Below, piece by piece: positions 42,298-50,079 of a stretch of DNA of 64,000 nt. Source of the DNA: Curtobacterium pusillum. GTDB taxonomy: Bacteria; Actinomycetota; Actinomycetes; Actinomycetales; Microbacteriaceae. Within the stretch, counting starts at the first letter, position 1. Every line of letters begins with the position of its first letter. The stretch covers positions 62,001 to 126,000 of the forward strand of contig NZ_JABMCE010000074.1 in assembly GCF_013359865.1 (NCBI RefSeq), given 5' to 3'. The notes under the pieces were generated by a model, which saw only the letters and a program-made list of their open reading frames with translations, ran no database searches and had not been told where the DNA came from. Position numbers and translations under genes: made by a program.

Positions 42298-43332
42298 TCA
42301 TGCGCTCGGGTCCACGGCGCTCCGTGGGACGGACGCCACCCGCGTCTCGCGGAGCCGGCGCGCGAGGTGCGCGGGGAGGTGCCCCGTGACGTCGGCCAGC
42401 GCTGCCAGGACGAGCCGCGCCTCCCGTCTGGTGGCACCGGAGGCCAGCCCGCGGACGCCGCGTGCGAGGGTCCGTACGCCGGCGCGCCCGACGGTCGCCC
42501 AGGGGGCGTGCCAGAGCGCGACGACGAGGCGGTTCCGGGCGTTGCGGAACACGAAGAGGTCGCTCTGCACGCCGGAGGAGGCGGAGTGGTCGTGTTCGAC
42601 GACCGCGTCGGCGACGTACTCGACGCGCCAGCCGCGTCGGCGCAGGCGCCAGGCGAGCTCGGTGTCCTCGTAGTACATGAAGAGCGACTCGTCGAGGAGT
42701 CCGACGTCGTCGAGGGCGGCGCGACGGAGTGCCGAGGCGCCGCCGGAGAAGCCGAAGACGGCGGTGTCGGCGACCCGGTCGGCGGGCGCGAACCAGTCGC
42801 GGTCCATGCCGTTGCCGTCGCGGTCGACCCGGACGCCCGTCGAGTTGAGGCGGACCTCCCCGTCCGGCGACGGCACCCACAGGTGGCCGTCGTGGTCACG
42901 CAGCACGCGTCCGTCGGGCGCCGCGGCGGCGGACGGGAGGCGCGACCAGCGTCCGGCGAGCACGATGCGGCCCGTCACGGCCGCGACGTCGGCCGGGGCG
43001 GCGTCCAGCCGGTCGCGGAGGGCCGCGACGAACCCCGGAGCGGGTTCCGCGTCGTTGTTGAGCAGCACCACCACGTCGGCGTCCGCGTGCCGGATGCCCG
43101 TGTTGGCACCGGCCGCGAAGCCGCCGTTCGTGGCACGGGCGAGGACCGTCGCGTCCGGCAGGTCCCGCCGGAGCACGGCGACGGAGTCGTCCGAGGAGCC
43201 GTTGTCGACCACGATGACCTGGTCGGCCGCGCCGTCGTCGAGGACGGCGCGTGCCGCACGCGCGGTCAGGTCGGCACGGTTCCAGTTGACGACGACGACC
43301 GCGGTCCGGGACGCGCCGTCGGTGGGCGTCAG
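42298..43332 (-). CDS. GT2 glycosyltransferase with unusual CTG start
   Basis: The 344-residue protein reads TAVVVVNWNRADLTARAARAV, VIVVDNGSSDDSVAVL near 40, VVLLNNDAEPAPGF near 86 and a late LLDESLFMYYEDTELAWRLR near 203, typical of rhamnosyltransferase-like GT2 enzymes. No ATG, GTG or TTG lies in frame near the true N-terminus. A CTG at 43332 would overlap the ABC-ATPase stop as CTGA, mirroring the ATGA/GTGA junctions elsewhere. The next in-frame GTG (43410) would add 26 residues inside the ATPase gene. The start is therefore uncertain; the function call is firmer. Confidence 0.82.
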   Translation of the reverse strand: MTPTDGASRTAVVVVNWNRADLTARAARAVLDDGAADQVIVVDNGSSDDSVAVLRRDLPDATVLARATNGGFAAGANTGIRHADADVVVLLNNDAEPAPGFVAALRDRLDAAPADVAAVTGRIVLAGRWSRLPSAAAAPDGRVLRDHDGHLWVPSPDGEVRLNSTGVRVDRDGNGMDRDWFAPADRVADTAVFGFSGGASALRRAALDDVGLLDESLFMYYEDTELAWRLRRRGWRVEYVADAVVEHDHSASSGVQSDLFVFRNARNRLVVALWHAPWATVGRAGVRTLARGVRGLASGATRREARLVLAALADVTGHLPAHLARRLRETRVASVPRSAVDPSA

Positions 43333-44558
43333 TCGAGCTCCTCGATGGAGGGCTTGGCGTAGACGGTGCCGACCGCGTCGCCGAACGACGGGACCTCGAA
43401 CGAGTCGCACTCGGGCAGGTCGTGCAGGTGGCGTCCTGCCGAGTCCATCATCGAGACGTTGATGAAGTACTTGCCGGTGCCGAAGTTCGTGTCCGTGATG
43501 CGGAGCCGGAGCTTGCGCTTCCCGTGCAGCGGCTTGAGGGCGATGCCCATGATCCCCGTCGTCGTGCCGTAGACGACCTGCCCGGCGGTGTTGTTGATCT
43601 GCACCGCGGCCTCCCAGTCGGCGACGCCGTCGAGGTGCTCGAACTCCATGTCCACGATCAGGTCGTCGCCCGGCACGACGGGGTCGCGGTGCTGCTTGCC
43701 GTCGGGGTGCACGGTGGCGCCGAGGACCGTGCCACGGCCGACCGCCACGTCCGCGCTGAGTTCGCCGGAGCGGCGCTCCTCGAGCACGTCGCGGAACTTG
43801 CTGACCGCCTGGACCGCGTCGCCGTCGTGCAGGACCTTGCCCTTGTTGAGGAGCACGACGCGGTCGCACATCTCCTGCACCTGGCTCAGGGAGTGCGTGA
43901 CGATGATGATCGTCTTGCCCTGCTCCTGGAACGAGCGGATGCGGTCGAGGCACTTGCGCTGGAACGCCTCGTCGCCGACCGCCAAGACCTCGTCGACGAG
44001 CAGGACGTCGGGGTCGGTGTGCACGGCGACCGCGAAGGCGAGCCGCACGTACATGCCCGACGAGTAGAACTTCACCTGGGTGTCGATGAAGTCGCCGATG
44101 CCGGAGAACGCGAGGATGTCGTCGAAGCGCTCCTCGGTCTCCTTGCGGCTGAGACCGAGCAGGCTCGCGTTGAGGAAGACGTTCTCGCGGCCGGACAGGT
44201 CCGGGTGGAAGCCGGCGCCGAGCTCGAGCAGGGCGGCCAGACGCCCGCGACGGGCCACCGTGCCGGAGGTCGGCTGGATGATCCCTCCGATCGCCTTGAG
44301 CAGCGTGGACTTGCCGGAGCCGTTCTGTCCGATGAGCCCGACGGTGGTGCCCGCCTGGATGGTGACGGAGACGTCGTCGAGCGCCCAGAAGTCCTGCCGG
44401 TGCTTGCGGCCCGCGCGGCCGAGGGTGACGATCCGCTCGCGGATGGTGTTGTCCTTGCGGACGACGAACCGCTTCCGGACGTGGTCGATGACGATGACGT
44501 CGGGGCGCTCGCTCGTGGCGCCTGCGGTCGACGGGGCGACGGGGGTGCTGATGGCCAT
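43329..44558 (-). CDS. Polysaccharide ABC transporter ATP-binding protein with C-terminal cargo domain (Wzt/TagH-like)
   Basis: This 409-residue ATPase has Walker A GLIGQNGSGKSTLLKAIGG near 74, a signature loop KFYSSGMYVRLAFA near 165, Walker B PDVLLVDEVLAVGDE near 183 and a switch His in IIVTHSLSQ near 216. Residues from about 265 onward form a beta-rich Wzt_C-like domain (MEFEHLDGVADWEAAVQINN, later FINVSMMDSAGRHLHD) that in related exporters recognises the glycan end. It powers the permease encoded 3 bp upstream to export a polyprenol-linked glycan across the membrane. The stop is shared with the CTG of the next gene. Confidence 0.93.
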   Translation of the reverse strand: MAISTPVAPSTAGATSERPDVIVIDHVRKRFVVRKDNTIRERIVTLGRAGRKHRQDFWALDDVSVTIQAGTTVGLIGQNGSGKSTLLKAIGGIIQPTSGTVARRGRLAALLELGAGFHPDLSGRENVFLNASLLGLSRKETEERFDDILAFSGIGDFIDTQVKFYSSGMYVRLAFAVAVHTDPDVLLVDEVLAVGDEAFQRKCLDRIRSFQEQGKTIIIVTHSLSQVQEMCDRVVLLNKGKVLHDGDAVQAVSKFRDVLEERRSGELSADVAVGRGTVLGATVHPDGKQHRDPVVPGDDLIVDMEFEHLDGVADWEAAVQINNTAGQVVYGTTTGIMGIALKPLHGKRKLRLRITDTNFGTGKYFINVSMMDSAGRHLHDLPECDSFEVPSFGDAVGTVYAKPSIEELD

Positions 44559-44561
44559 GGT

Positions 44562-45464
44562 CTAGAGCTCCTGCGCGAAGTTGCCCTGCAGGCGGGAGAA
44601 GATCCGCTGCGCCCCGAGGAGGCAGAAGAGCCCGATCACGAAGGCGATGCCGAGTCGCAGCATGAGGTGGTCCGGGTAGACCACCTTCGTCGGGTCGTGG
44701 ATCCAGATCGCGTTCTGCATCCCGAGCACGGCGAGCGTCAAGGGGTTGTTCGTGTAGACGGCCAGGAGCCACTCGACCTTGAGTCGCGCGATCACCATCG
44801 AGTACGAGTACACGATCGGTGAGGCCCAGAGCAGGACCATCAGCCCGACGTCGATGACGAACTGCACGTCGCGCAGGTAGACGTTCAGCGCGGCGAGTAC
44901 GAGGCCGATCGCAGCGCCGTACACGAGGATGACGAGGAGCGACGGGATCAGGTACACGAGCCCGGCGTGGAGCGGGAACACCCCGATCACGACCGTGGCG
45001 GCGAGCAGGATGACGAACTGGATCGCGAAGTTCACCAGCGCGGCGCCGACGCTGGCGAGTGGGAAGACCTCGCGCGGGACGTAGACCTTCTTGATCAGAC
45101 CCGAGTTGCCGACGATCGAGCTGGTCGAGCCGGCCACGATCTCGCTGAACAGCGTGTACGCGGCCAGCCCGGTGAAGACGTAGATCGCGAAGTTGTCGAT
45201 GCCCTTGGCCGCGCCGAGCACCTTGCCCATCACGAAGTAGTAGATGAGCAGCTGGGTCAGCGGACGCACCAGCGTCCAGACGAACCCGAGCGCCGAGTCC
45301 TTGTACCGCGCCTTGAGGTCGCGTCGGATGAGCATCCCGAGCATCTCGCGCTGCCGGAAGACGTCACGGAGCTCGCGCCAGGTTCCTCGGATCGCGCTCG
45401 TCGGAGCGCCGACCACGACGAGGGGCTCCTTCGCGAGCGCCGCCATGCGGGCTTGATCGACCAT
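44562..45464 (-). CDS. Polysaccharide ABC transporter permease (Wzm/TagG-like, ABC-2 type)
   Basis: This 300-residue integral membrane protein has a cytoplasmic N-terminal part (RELRDVFRQREMLGMLIRRDLKARYKDSALGFVW), then about six helices, with LIKKVYVPREVFPLASV between helices 2 and 3 and a SPIVYSYSMV stretch near 210, all typical of the ABC-2 O-antigen/teichoic acid permease family. It forms the membrane channel with the ATPase three bases downstream. A GAAGAGA region lies just upstream of the ATG. The 205-bp gap before it also drives the lipoprotein gene in the opposite direction. Confidence 0.92.
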   Translation of the reverse strand: MVDQARMAALAKEPLVVVGAPTSAIRGTWRELRDVFRQREMLGMLIRRDLKARYKDSALGFVWTLVRPLTQLLIYYFVMGKVLGAAKGIDNFAIYVFTGLAAYTLFSEIVAGSTSSIVGNSGLIKKVYVPREVFPLASVGAALVNFAIQFVILLAATVVIGVFPLHAGLVYLIPSLLVILVYGAAIGLVLAALNVYLRDVQFVIDVGLMVLLWASPIVYSYSMVIARLKVEWLLAVYTNNPLTLAVLGMQNAIWIHDPTKVVYPDHLMLRLGIAFVIGLFCLLGAQRIFSRLQGNFAQEL

Positions 45465-45541
45465 TCGTCTCTTCGTTCGTGGGGGCAGGACCGGAACAGC
45501 ATACTCACCGCACCGAGGAGGAGCGGGTGTCCGCCGTGCGC

Positions 45542-45561
45542 CGAACGACAGCTGTCGTTCG
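45542..45561. promoter_or_regulatory. Perfect 20-bp palindrome between the exporter and lipoprotein genes
   Basis: CGAACGACAGCTGTCGTTCG is a perfect inverted repeat with no spacer, in the middle of the 205-bp divergent gap and 77 bases before the exporter ATG on one side and 108 before the lipoprotein ATG on the other. Its length and symmetry suggest a dimeric regulator site; a hairpin is the alternative. Confidence 0.5.
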
Positions 45562-45669
45562 CCCCCGTGCGAGGGTCAATGTGCGCGATGGCAACCCTCA
45601 ACCTTCACTTTCGGGTTACCGTTGACGCAACCCGGACCCTTGTCAACATCCACAGGACGGCCCGTCAGC

Positions 45670-46236
45670 ATGCAGCTTGCTCCACGGCCGATCGCTGCGC
45701 TCGCGGTGGTCGGTGCTCTCAGTCTCCTCGCGGCGGGTTGTTCCGCCGGGGGAGACGACCCCACCCCCTCTCCCACGTCGACTGCGACCGCCTCCGCGTC
45801 ACCGACCCCCACGGCGGTCGAGACCGGCGGCTCGTCCACCCCGTCCACGGGCGGCGACGACGACGGCTCCGACGACGTCCCCACGGCGTTCCCCGGCAGC
45901 GGTCAGACGTCCCAGCCGGACACCGACCCCTCGGACTTCCCGGCCACCGCCGTCGTCACGTTCGCCGGTTGGGACGCCGGCAGCAAGACCCTCCAGGCCG
46001 GAGGGCTCGTGTCCGGAACGACGGACACGTCCGGCACCTGCACGTTCGCCGCGACGAAGAGCGGTGTCACCCGCACCCTCACCAGCGCTGCCCAGGCGAG
46101 CGCGTCGTCCGTGAACTGCGCACAGGTGTCCTTCCCCTCGAGCCAGGTGTCCACCGGGACCTGGTCGATCACCCTCAAGTACACGGTCGGGTCGAAGTCG
46201 ACCACGTCCGAACCGATGACGGCGGAGGTGCCGTGA
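45670..46236 (+). CDS. Secreted lipoprotein of unknown function
   Basis: This 188-residue protein has a signal peptide with lipobox SLLAAGC (Cys near residue 22), then a Ser/Thr/Pro-rich tether (to about 85) and a small domain (about 92-188) with VVTFAGWDAGSKTLQAGG and a cysteine pair (GTCTFAA, VNCAQVSF). It is expected to be lipid-anchored on the outer face of the membrane. The stop overlaps the next gene (TGATG), so it is made together with the secreted repeat protein. The function is unknown; the ATG at 45670 is chosen because it starts a normal signal peptide. Confidence 0.8.
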   Translation: MQLAPRPIAALAVVGALSLLAAGCSAGGDDPTPSPTSTATASASPTPTAVETGGSSTPSTGGDDDGSDDVPTAFPGSGQTSQPDTDPSDFPATAVVTFAGWDAGSKTLQAGGLVSGTTDTSGTCTFAATKSGVTRTLTSAAQASASSVNCAQVSFPSSQVSTGTWSITLKYTVGSKSTTSEPMTAEVP

Positions 46237-48470
46237 TGTTCCGTTCCACGACCAGCGACGGGCGACGCCGCCCACTGCGCTCGGCGCTCGGGATGGTCGC
46301 CGCACTGGCGATCGCCGTGAGCGGCCTGACCATCGGCACGATCGTGTCCGAGGCGACGACGACGGAGTCGGCCTCGGCCACCGCCGTCGCCGGGAACTTC
46401 GACCCCGGCAACATCATCAGCGACCAGAACTTCTACAACGGCTCCGCCATGAGCGCGTCGTCCGTGCAGTCGTTCCTCAACAGCGTCGCGCCGAACTGCA
46501 AGCAGCAGTCCGGGGGGCCCGCCTGCCTGAAGAACTTCACGCAGAACATGAGCGCGATCTCCGCGGTCTCCGGCCGGTGCTCCGCGATCGCCGGTGGCAC
46601 CAAGTCCGCGGCGACGGTCATCGCGCAGGTCGGTGCCGCGTGCGGCATCAGCCAGAAGGTGTTGCTCGTCCTCCTCCAGAAGGAGCAGGCCATCGTGACC
46701 ACGAACGCCCCGACGAGCTACATGTACCTGCACGCCACGGGCTTCGCCTGCCCGGACACGGCGCCGTGCGACCCGGCGTACTACGGCTTCGGCCAGCAGG
46801 TCTACGCGGCAGCGCTGCAGTTCAAGCGCTACCAGGCGTCCCCGACCTCGTGGGCGTACCAGGCGGGGCGGAACAACTCGATCCTCTACAACCCGAACGC
46901 CGCCTGCGGTCGGAAGACCGTGTACATCCAGAACCAGGCGACCGCCGGGCTGTACATCTACACGCCGTACACGCCGAACGCCGCCGCCATGTCGAACCTG
47001 TACGGCACGGGCGACAGCTGCTCGGCCTACGGCAACCGGAACTTCTGGCGGATGTACACCGACTGGTTCGGCTCGCCGACGGGCAACGGGACCCCGTACG
47101 GGCACCTCGACTCGGCCAAGGCATCGGGCACGACCGTCACCGTCAGCGGGTGGGCCGCGGATCCGGACACCACGAACCCGCTCCGCGTCGCCTTCTACGT
47201 CGACGGCGTCGGCAAGCGCACGGTCACGGCCGACGAGACCCGGAACGACCTCGCGGCGACCCTCGGAGCGAGCAACGTGGCGCACGGCTTCACGGCGAGC
47301 CTGACGGGCATCGCGGTGGGGACGCGCTCCGTGTGCGCGTTCGCGATCAACCAGGGCCGAGGAGCGAACGCGCTGCTCGCCTGCAGCTCGGTGACCGTCA
47401 AGAGCGCGCCGCCGATCGGCAAGCTCGACACGGTGACCGGCGGCGCGGGATCCATCGCGGTCGCGGGTTGGGCCATCGACCCCGACAACGCGCAGCCGGC
47501 GCACTACAAGGTGCAGGTCGACAGCGTGGGCGCGATCTCGGCGGCTGCCGACGTCACACGGAACGACGTGGCGAAGGTGTACCCCGGCGTCGGCTCGACC
47601 GTCGGGTTCTCGCGGACCATCCAGAACGTCGCGCCCGGCTCCCGCACGGTCTCGTTGTGGACGCAGGACAAGCCCGGCGCCGCCTGGGTCAAGGTGTCCG
47701 AGCGGTCCACGACCGTGACCGCGAAGACGACCGGCTCGACCGGCGACAGCGGGACCGTGTACGGCAAGTTCGACGCCGCGACGGGCGGCGCCGGGACCGT
47801 CGACGTCCGTGGTTGGGCGATCGACCCGGACGTCTACGACCCGGTCCGCTACAAGGTCCACATCGACGGGGTCGGTGCCGGTACCGGCACCGCCAACGCG
47901 AACCGGACCGATGTGCAGCGGGTCTACCCGAAGTGGGGAGCCGACGTCGGGCTCGTCCGCACGATCACCGGGGTCAAGCCCGGCAAGCACACCGTCACCG
48001 TCTGGTACCAGGACCTCCCGAGCGGCACCTACCGCAGCTGGGGCTCGAAGACCGTCACGGTGACCGCCGCGAGCACTTCGACCAAGCCGACCGCGACGGC
48101 GACGCCGACGCCGACGCCGACGAAGTCACCCGCGACGAGCACCGGCAAGACCGGTGCCGTGGGCGGCTCGTTCGACCAGGCGAAGGGCGGGAAGGGCACG
48201 GTCGCGGTGAGCGGCTGGGCGATCGACCCGGACACCTTCGACCCGGTCCGCTACAAGATCCACATCGACGGTGTCGGCGCCGGGACGGGACTCGCGAACG
48301 CGACCCGCGCGGACGTCGAGCGCGTGCACCCGGGCTGGGGATCGGACGTGGGACTCTCGCGGACGATCACCGGGGTCAAGGCGGGGACGCACACCGTCAC
48401 CGTCTGGTACCAGGACCTCCCGAGCGGCACCTACCGCAACTGGGGCTCGAAGACCGTGACGGTCTCGTAG
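46236..48470 (+). CDS. Secreted protein: actinobacterial N-terminal domain plus four GWAxDPD repeats
   Basis: This 744-residue protein has an N-terminal signal peptide (hydrophobic core AALAIAVSGLTIG) and a Cys-rich domain (about 55-285) including NFYNGSAMSASSVQSFL, VAPNCKQQSGG and RNFWRMYTDWFGS, a family widespread in actinobacteria but without a known role (some homologues are called hemagglutinins). Four repeats follow at about 289, 395, 510 and 644, each with GWAxDPD and a V-D-G-V-G strand. A Thr/Pro-rich linker separates repeats 3 and 4, which are nearly identical even at DNA level. The same repeat occurs in the GH6 protein. It probably binds or bridges wall polysaccharide; this is inference. 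A strong hairpin follows. Confidence 0.8.
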   Translation: MFRSTTSDGRRRPLRSALGMVAALAIAVSGLTIGTIVSEATTTESASATAVAGNFDPGNIISDQNFYNGSAMSASSVQSFLNSVAPNCKQQSGGPACLKNFTQNMSAISAVSGRCSAIAGGTKSAATVIAQVGAACGISQKVLLVLLQKEQAIVTTNAPTSYMYLHATGFACPDTAPCDPAYYGFGQQVYAAALQFKRYQASPTSWAYQAGRNNSILYNPNAACGRKTVYIQNQATAGLYIYTPYTPNAAAMSNLYGTGDSCSAYGNRNFWRMYTDWFGSPTGNGTPYGHLDSAKASGTTVTVSGWAADPDTTNPLRVAFYVDGVGKRTVTADETRNDLAATLGASNVAHGFTASLTGIAVGTRSVCAFAINQGRGANALLACSSVTVKSAPPIGKLDTVTGGAGSIAVAGWAIDPDNAQPAHYKVQVDSVGAISAAADVTRNDVAKVYPGVGSTVGFSRTIQNVAPGSRTVSLWTQDKPGAAWVKVSERSTTVTAKTTGSTGDSGTVYGKFDAATGGAGTVDVRGWAIDPDVYDPVRYKVHIDGVGAGTGTANANRTDVQRVYPKWGADVGLVRTITGVKPGKHTVTVWYQDLPSGTYRSWGSKTVTVTAASTSTKPTATATPTPTPTKSPATSTGKTGAVGGSFDQAKGGKGTVAVSGWAIDPDTFDPVRYKIHIDGVGAGTGLANATRADVERVHPGWGSDVGLSRTITGVKAGTHTVTVWYQDLPSGTYRNWGSKTVTVS

Positions 48471-48484
48471 ACGGCCCGGTCCGA

Positions 48485-48530
48485 CGGACGGGAGGCGCGG
48501 TGCCGGCTGGCACCGCGCCTCCCGTCCGTC
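48485..48530. terminator. Hairpin terminator, GGACGGGAGGC family
   Basis: A 21-bp perfect stem (48485-48505 with 48510-48530) closes a GGCT loop, between convergent genes. The outer half of the stem reads GGACGGGAGGC on one side and GCCTCCCGTCC on the other, as in the palindrome at 53319-53362. Confidence 0.85.
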
Positions 48531-48560
48531 ACGGGGTCACGTCGGACGCGGCGGCCGTGC

Positions 48561-49862
48561 TCAGGGGCGCCGGCGGAGGACGCGCGCGACCCCGCCGAGC
48601 CGGTCGAGCACGCGGTACTCGGCCGACCGGGTGAGCGCTTCGTACCGCAGCGCGATGGCGTCGCGCTCCGCCTCGGCGTCCCGGCGGGCGCGGTCGAGCA
48701 CGGCGACGGCCCCCTCGGAGACGATCAGCCGACGGTTGATCTCCTCGATGCCGGAACGGTGCACGTCGCGCTCGCGCGCCGTCTCGCGGAGCTCCTCACG
48801 CTGCAGGGCCGCCCACCGGAGCAGCGGGGAACGCGCGCCCGCCCGAACGGAGGCCCGTTCGCGGGCTGCGTCGAGCGACGGCCCGACCTGCGCGGCGCGC
48901 GCCGCGTAGGAGTGCCGCGCGACGACGACGGCGCGGAGGCGCTCGACGAGGGCGTCCCGATCGGCCGTGGGCATCGCGAGGGCCCGCTCGAGCGATGCGA
49001 CGTCCGTGAAGACCGGGACGTCGCCGAGTCCGAGTTCGTCGAGACCGAGCGCGCAGTCGGTCACGGGGAGGGCGCCGCAGGCGAGCGACTCGTACAGCCG
49101 GGAGTTGAGGGTGCCGAACTCGGCGGCCGGCGCGATGACGTCGTCCACCACGAAGGCGGCGGCGCGGTAGACCTCGGGCAGGGCGAAGTAGGGGACCGCG
49201 GGCCGGAGCTCGACGCCGGGTGAGGCCTCGACGTGCTCGACGTTCGCGGCGAACCACACGATCGGGTCCGCGGGCGAGACCTCGAGCAGGACGTCCTGCA
49301 CGCGGCGGCGGGCTCCCCAGAAGTTCACGGTCGTCACGGTCCGGTCGCTGCGCGCCGGTGCCGCGCCGCTCGTGTCGTCGGTCGTGAACAGGTCGAGGTC
49401 CACCCCGATCGGGACGACCTCGACCGGGCCGTCGAACGCGCGGGCGAGCTCGTCCCGGGCGATCGACGACGACGCCCACACCGCGTCGAACTCGGCGAGG
49501 TACGGCACGGACGCCCACTGCGCCGTCCAGTTGCGCACCCATGCCACGGTCGCCGTGGCGGCGGGCACGAGGCCGGGGACGAAGGACTCGATCATGCTCA
49601 CGAGGACGGCGGTGTCGTCCGGCACGTCCTCGGCCCACCGGGCGATCGGCCACACGTCCACGCCCCAGCCCTCGGCGCGGAGGGCACGGGCGAGGCCGAG
49701 CGCGACGAAGAGGTCGCCCTTGCCCTCGGACGGGTCGTCCGTCGACACCGCGAAGCGGATCGTGCCCCTGGGCCCCGTCGCGTGGTCGCCGCGGGCGATG
49801 GCGGCGTACTCCTCGGCGAGGGGCGACGATGCGGGGGAGGTCGGGATCGGGTGCTGCGTCAC
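48561..49862 (-). CDS. Glycosyltransferase, GT-B fold (CgeB/GT1_2-like) with C-terminal coiled coil
   Basis: This 433-residue protein has IRFAVSTDDPSEGKGDLFVAL near 35, VPIGVDLDLF near 169 and a donor region AEFGTLNSRLYESLACGALPVT near 268, typical of GT-B transferases. The last 80 residues are long charged helices (RDVHRSGIEEINRRLIVSEG, then EAERDAIALRYEALT) likely to form a coiled coil. The GTG at 49862 has a CCGGAG site; an upstream ATG at 49946 would add a Pro-rich tail. It is divergent from the bifunctional glycosyltransferase and convergent with the repeat-protein gene. The substrate is unknown. Confidence 0.75.
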   Translation of the reverse strand: MTQHPIPTSPASSPLAEEYAAIARGDHATGPRGTIRFAVSTDDPSEGKGDLFVALGLARALRAEGWGVDVWPIARWAEDVPDDTAVLVSMIESFVPGLVPAATATVAWVRNWTAQWASVPYLAEFDAVWASSSIARDELARAFDGPVEVVPIGVDLDLFTTDDTSGAAPARSDRTVTTVNFWGARRRVQDVLLEVSPADPIVWFAANVEHVEASPGVELRPAVPYFALPEVYRAAAFVVDDVIAPAAEFGTLNSRLYESLACGALPVTDCALGLDELGLGDVPVFTDVASLERALAMPTADRDALVERLRAVVVARHSYAARAAQVGPSLDAARERASVRAGARSPLLRWAALQREELRETARERDVHRSGIEEINRRLIVSEGAVAVLDRARRDAEAERDAIALRYEALTRSAEYRVLDRLGGVARVLRRRP

Positions 49863-49994
49863 GGGGACTCCGGCTCTGGGGGAGATGGCGTCGGGACCGA
49901 TCGACGGTCCCGGGGCGGACGGCCGGGGTGGGCGGCCGAGTGCCATTGTGCCCGAAACGGACCCGATCCCAGCCGAGCGCCGTGCTGCGCCTTG

Positions 49995-50000
49995 TAGGGT
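49995..50000 (+). promoter_or_regulatory. -10 box (TAGGGT) for the bifunctional glycosyltransferase
   Basis: TTGTAGGGT fits an extended -10 box and would give a leader of about 73 bases to the GTG at 50080, which has a CTGGAGGA ribosome site. A minus-strand hexamer CACAAT (49945-49950) could serve the divergent gene. Confidence 0.4.
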
Positions 50001-50079
50001 GTCATCGGCTGGCGGGCACCCCCGACGGCCGGATCACCGACCCACGCCGCACCCGCGGCAGCCGCTGGAGGAACTCGCC

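Noticed and set aside
44967-48470. An open frame of 1167 codons on the + strand
   Set aside because: Its first 420 codons are shadow of the permease and lipoprotein genes. A normal signal peptide starts at 46236.
49863-49946. An upstream ATG start for the GT-B gene ending at 48561
   Set aside because: It would add a Pro/Ala-rich tail without family similarity; the GTG at 49862 has a ribosome site. It remains possible.
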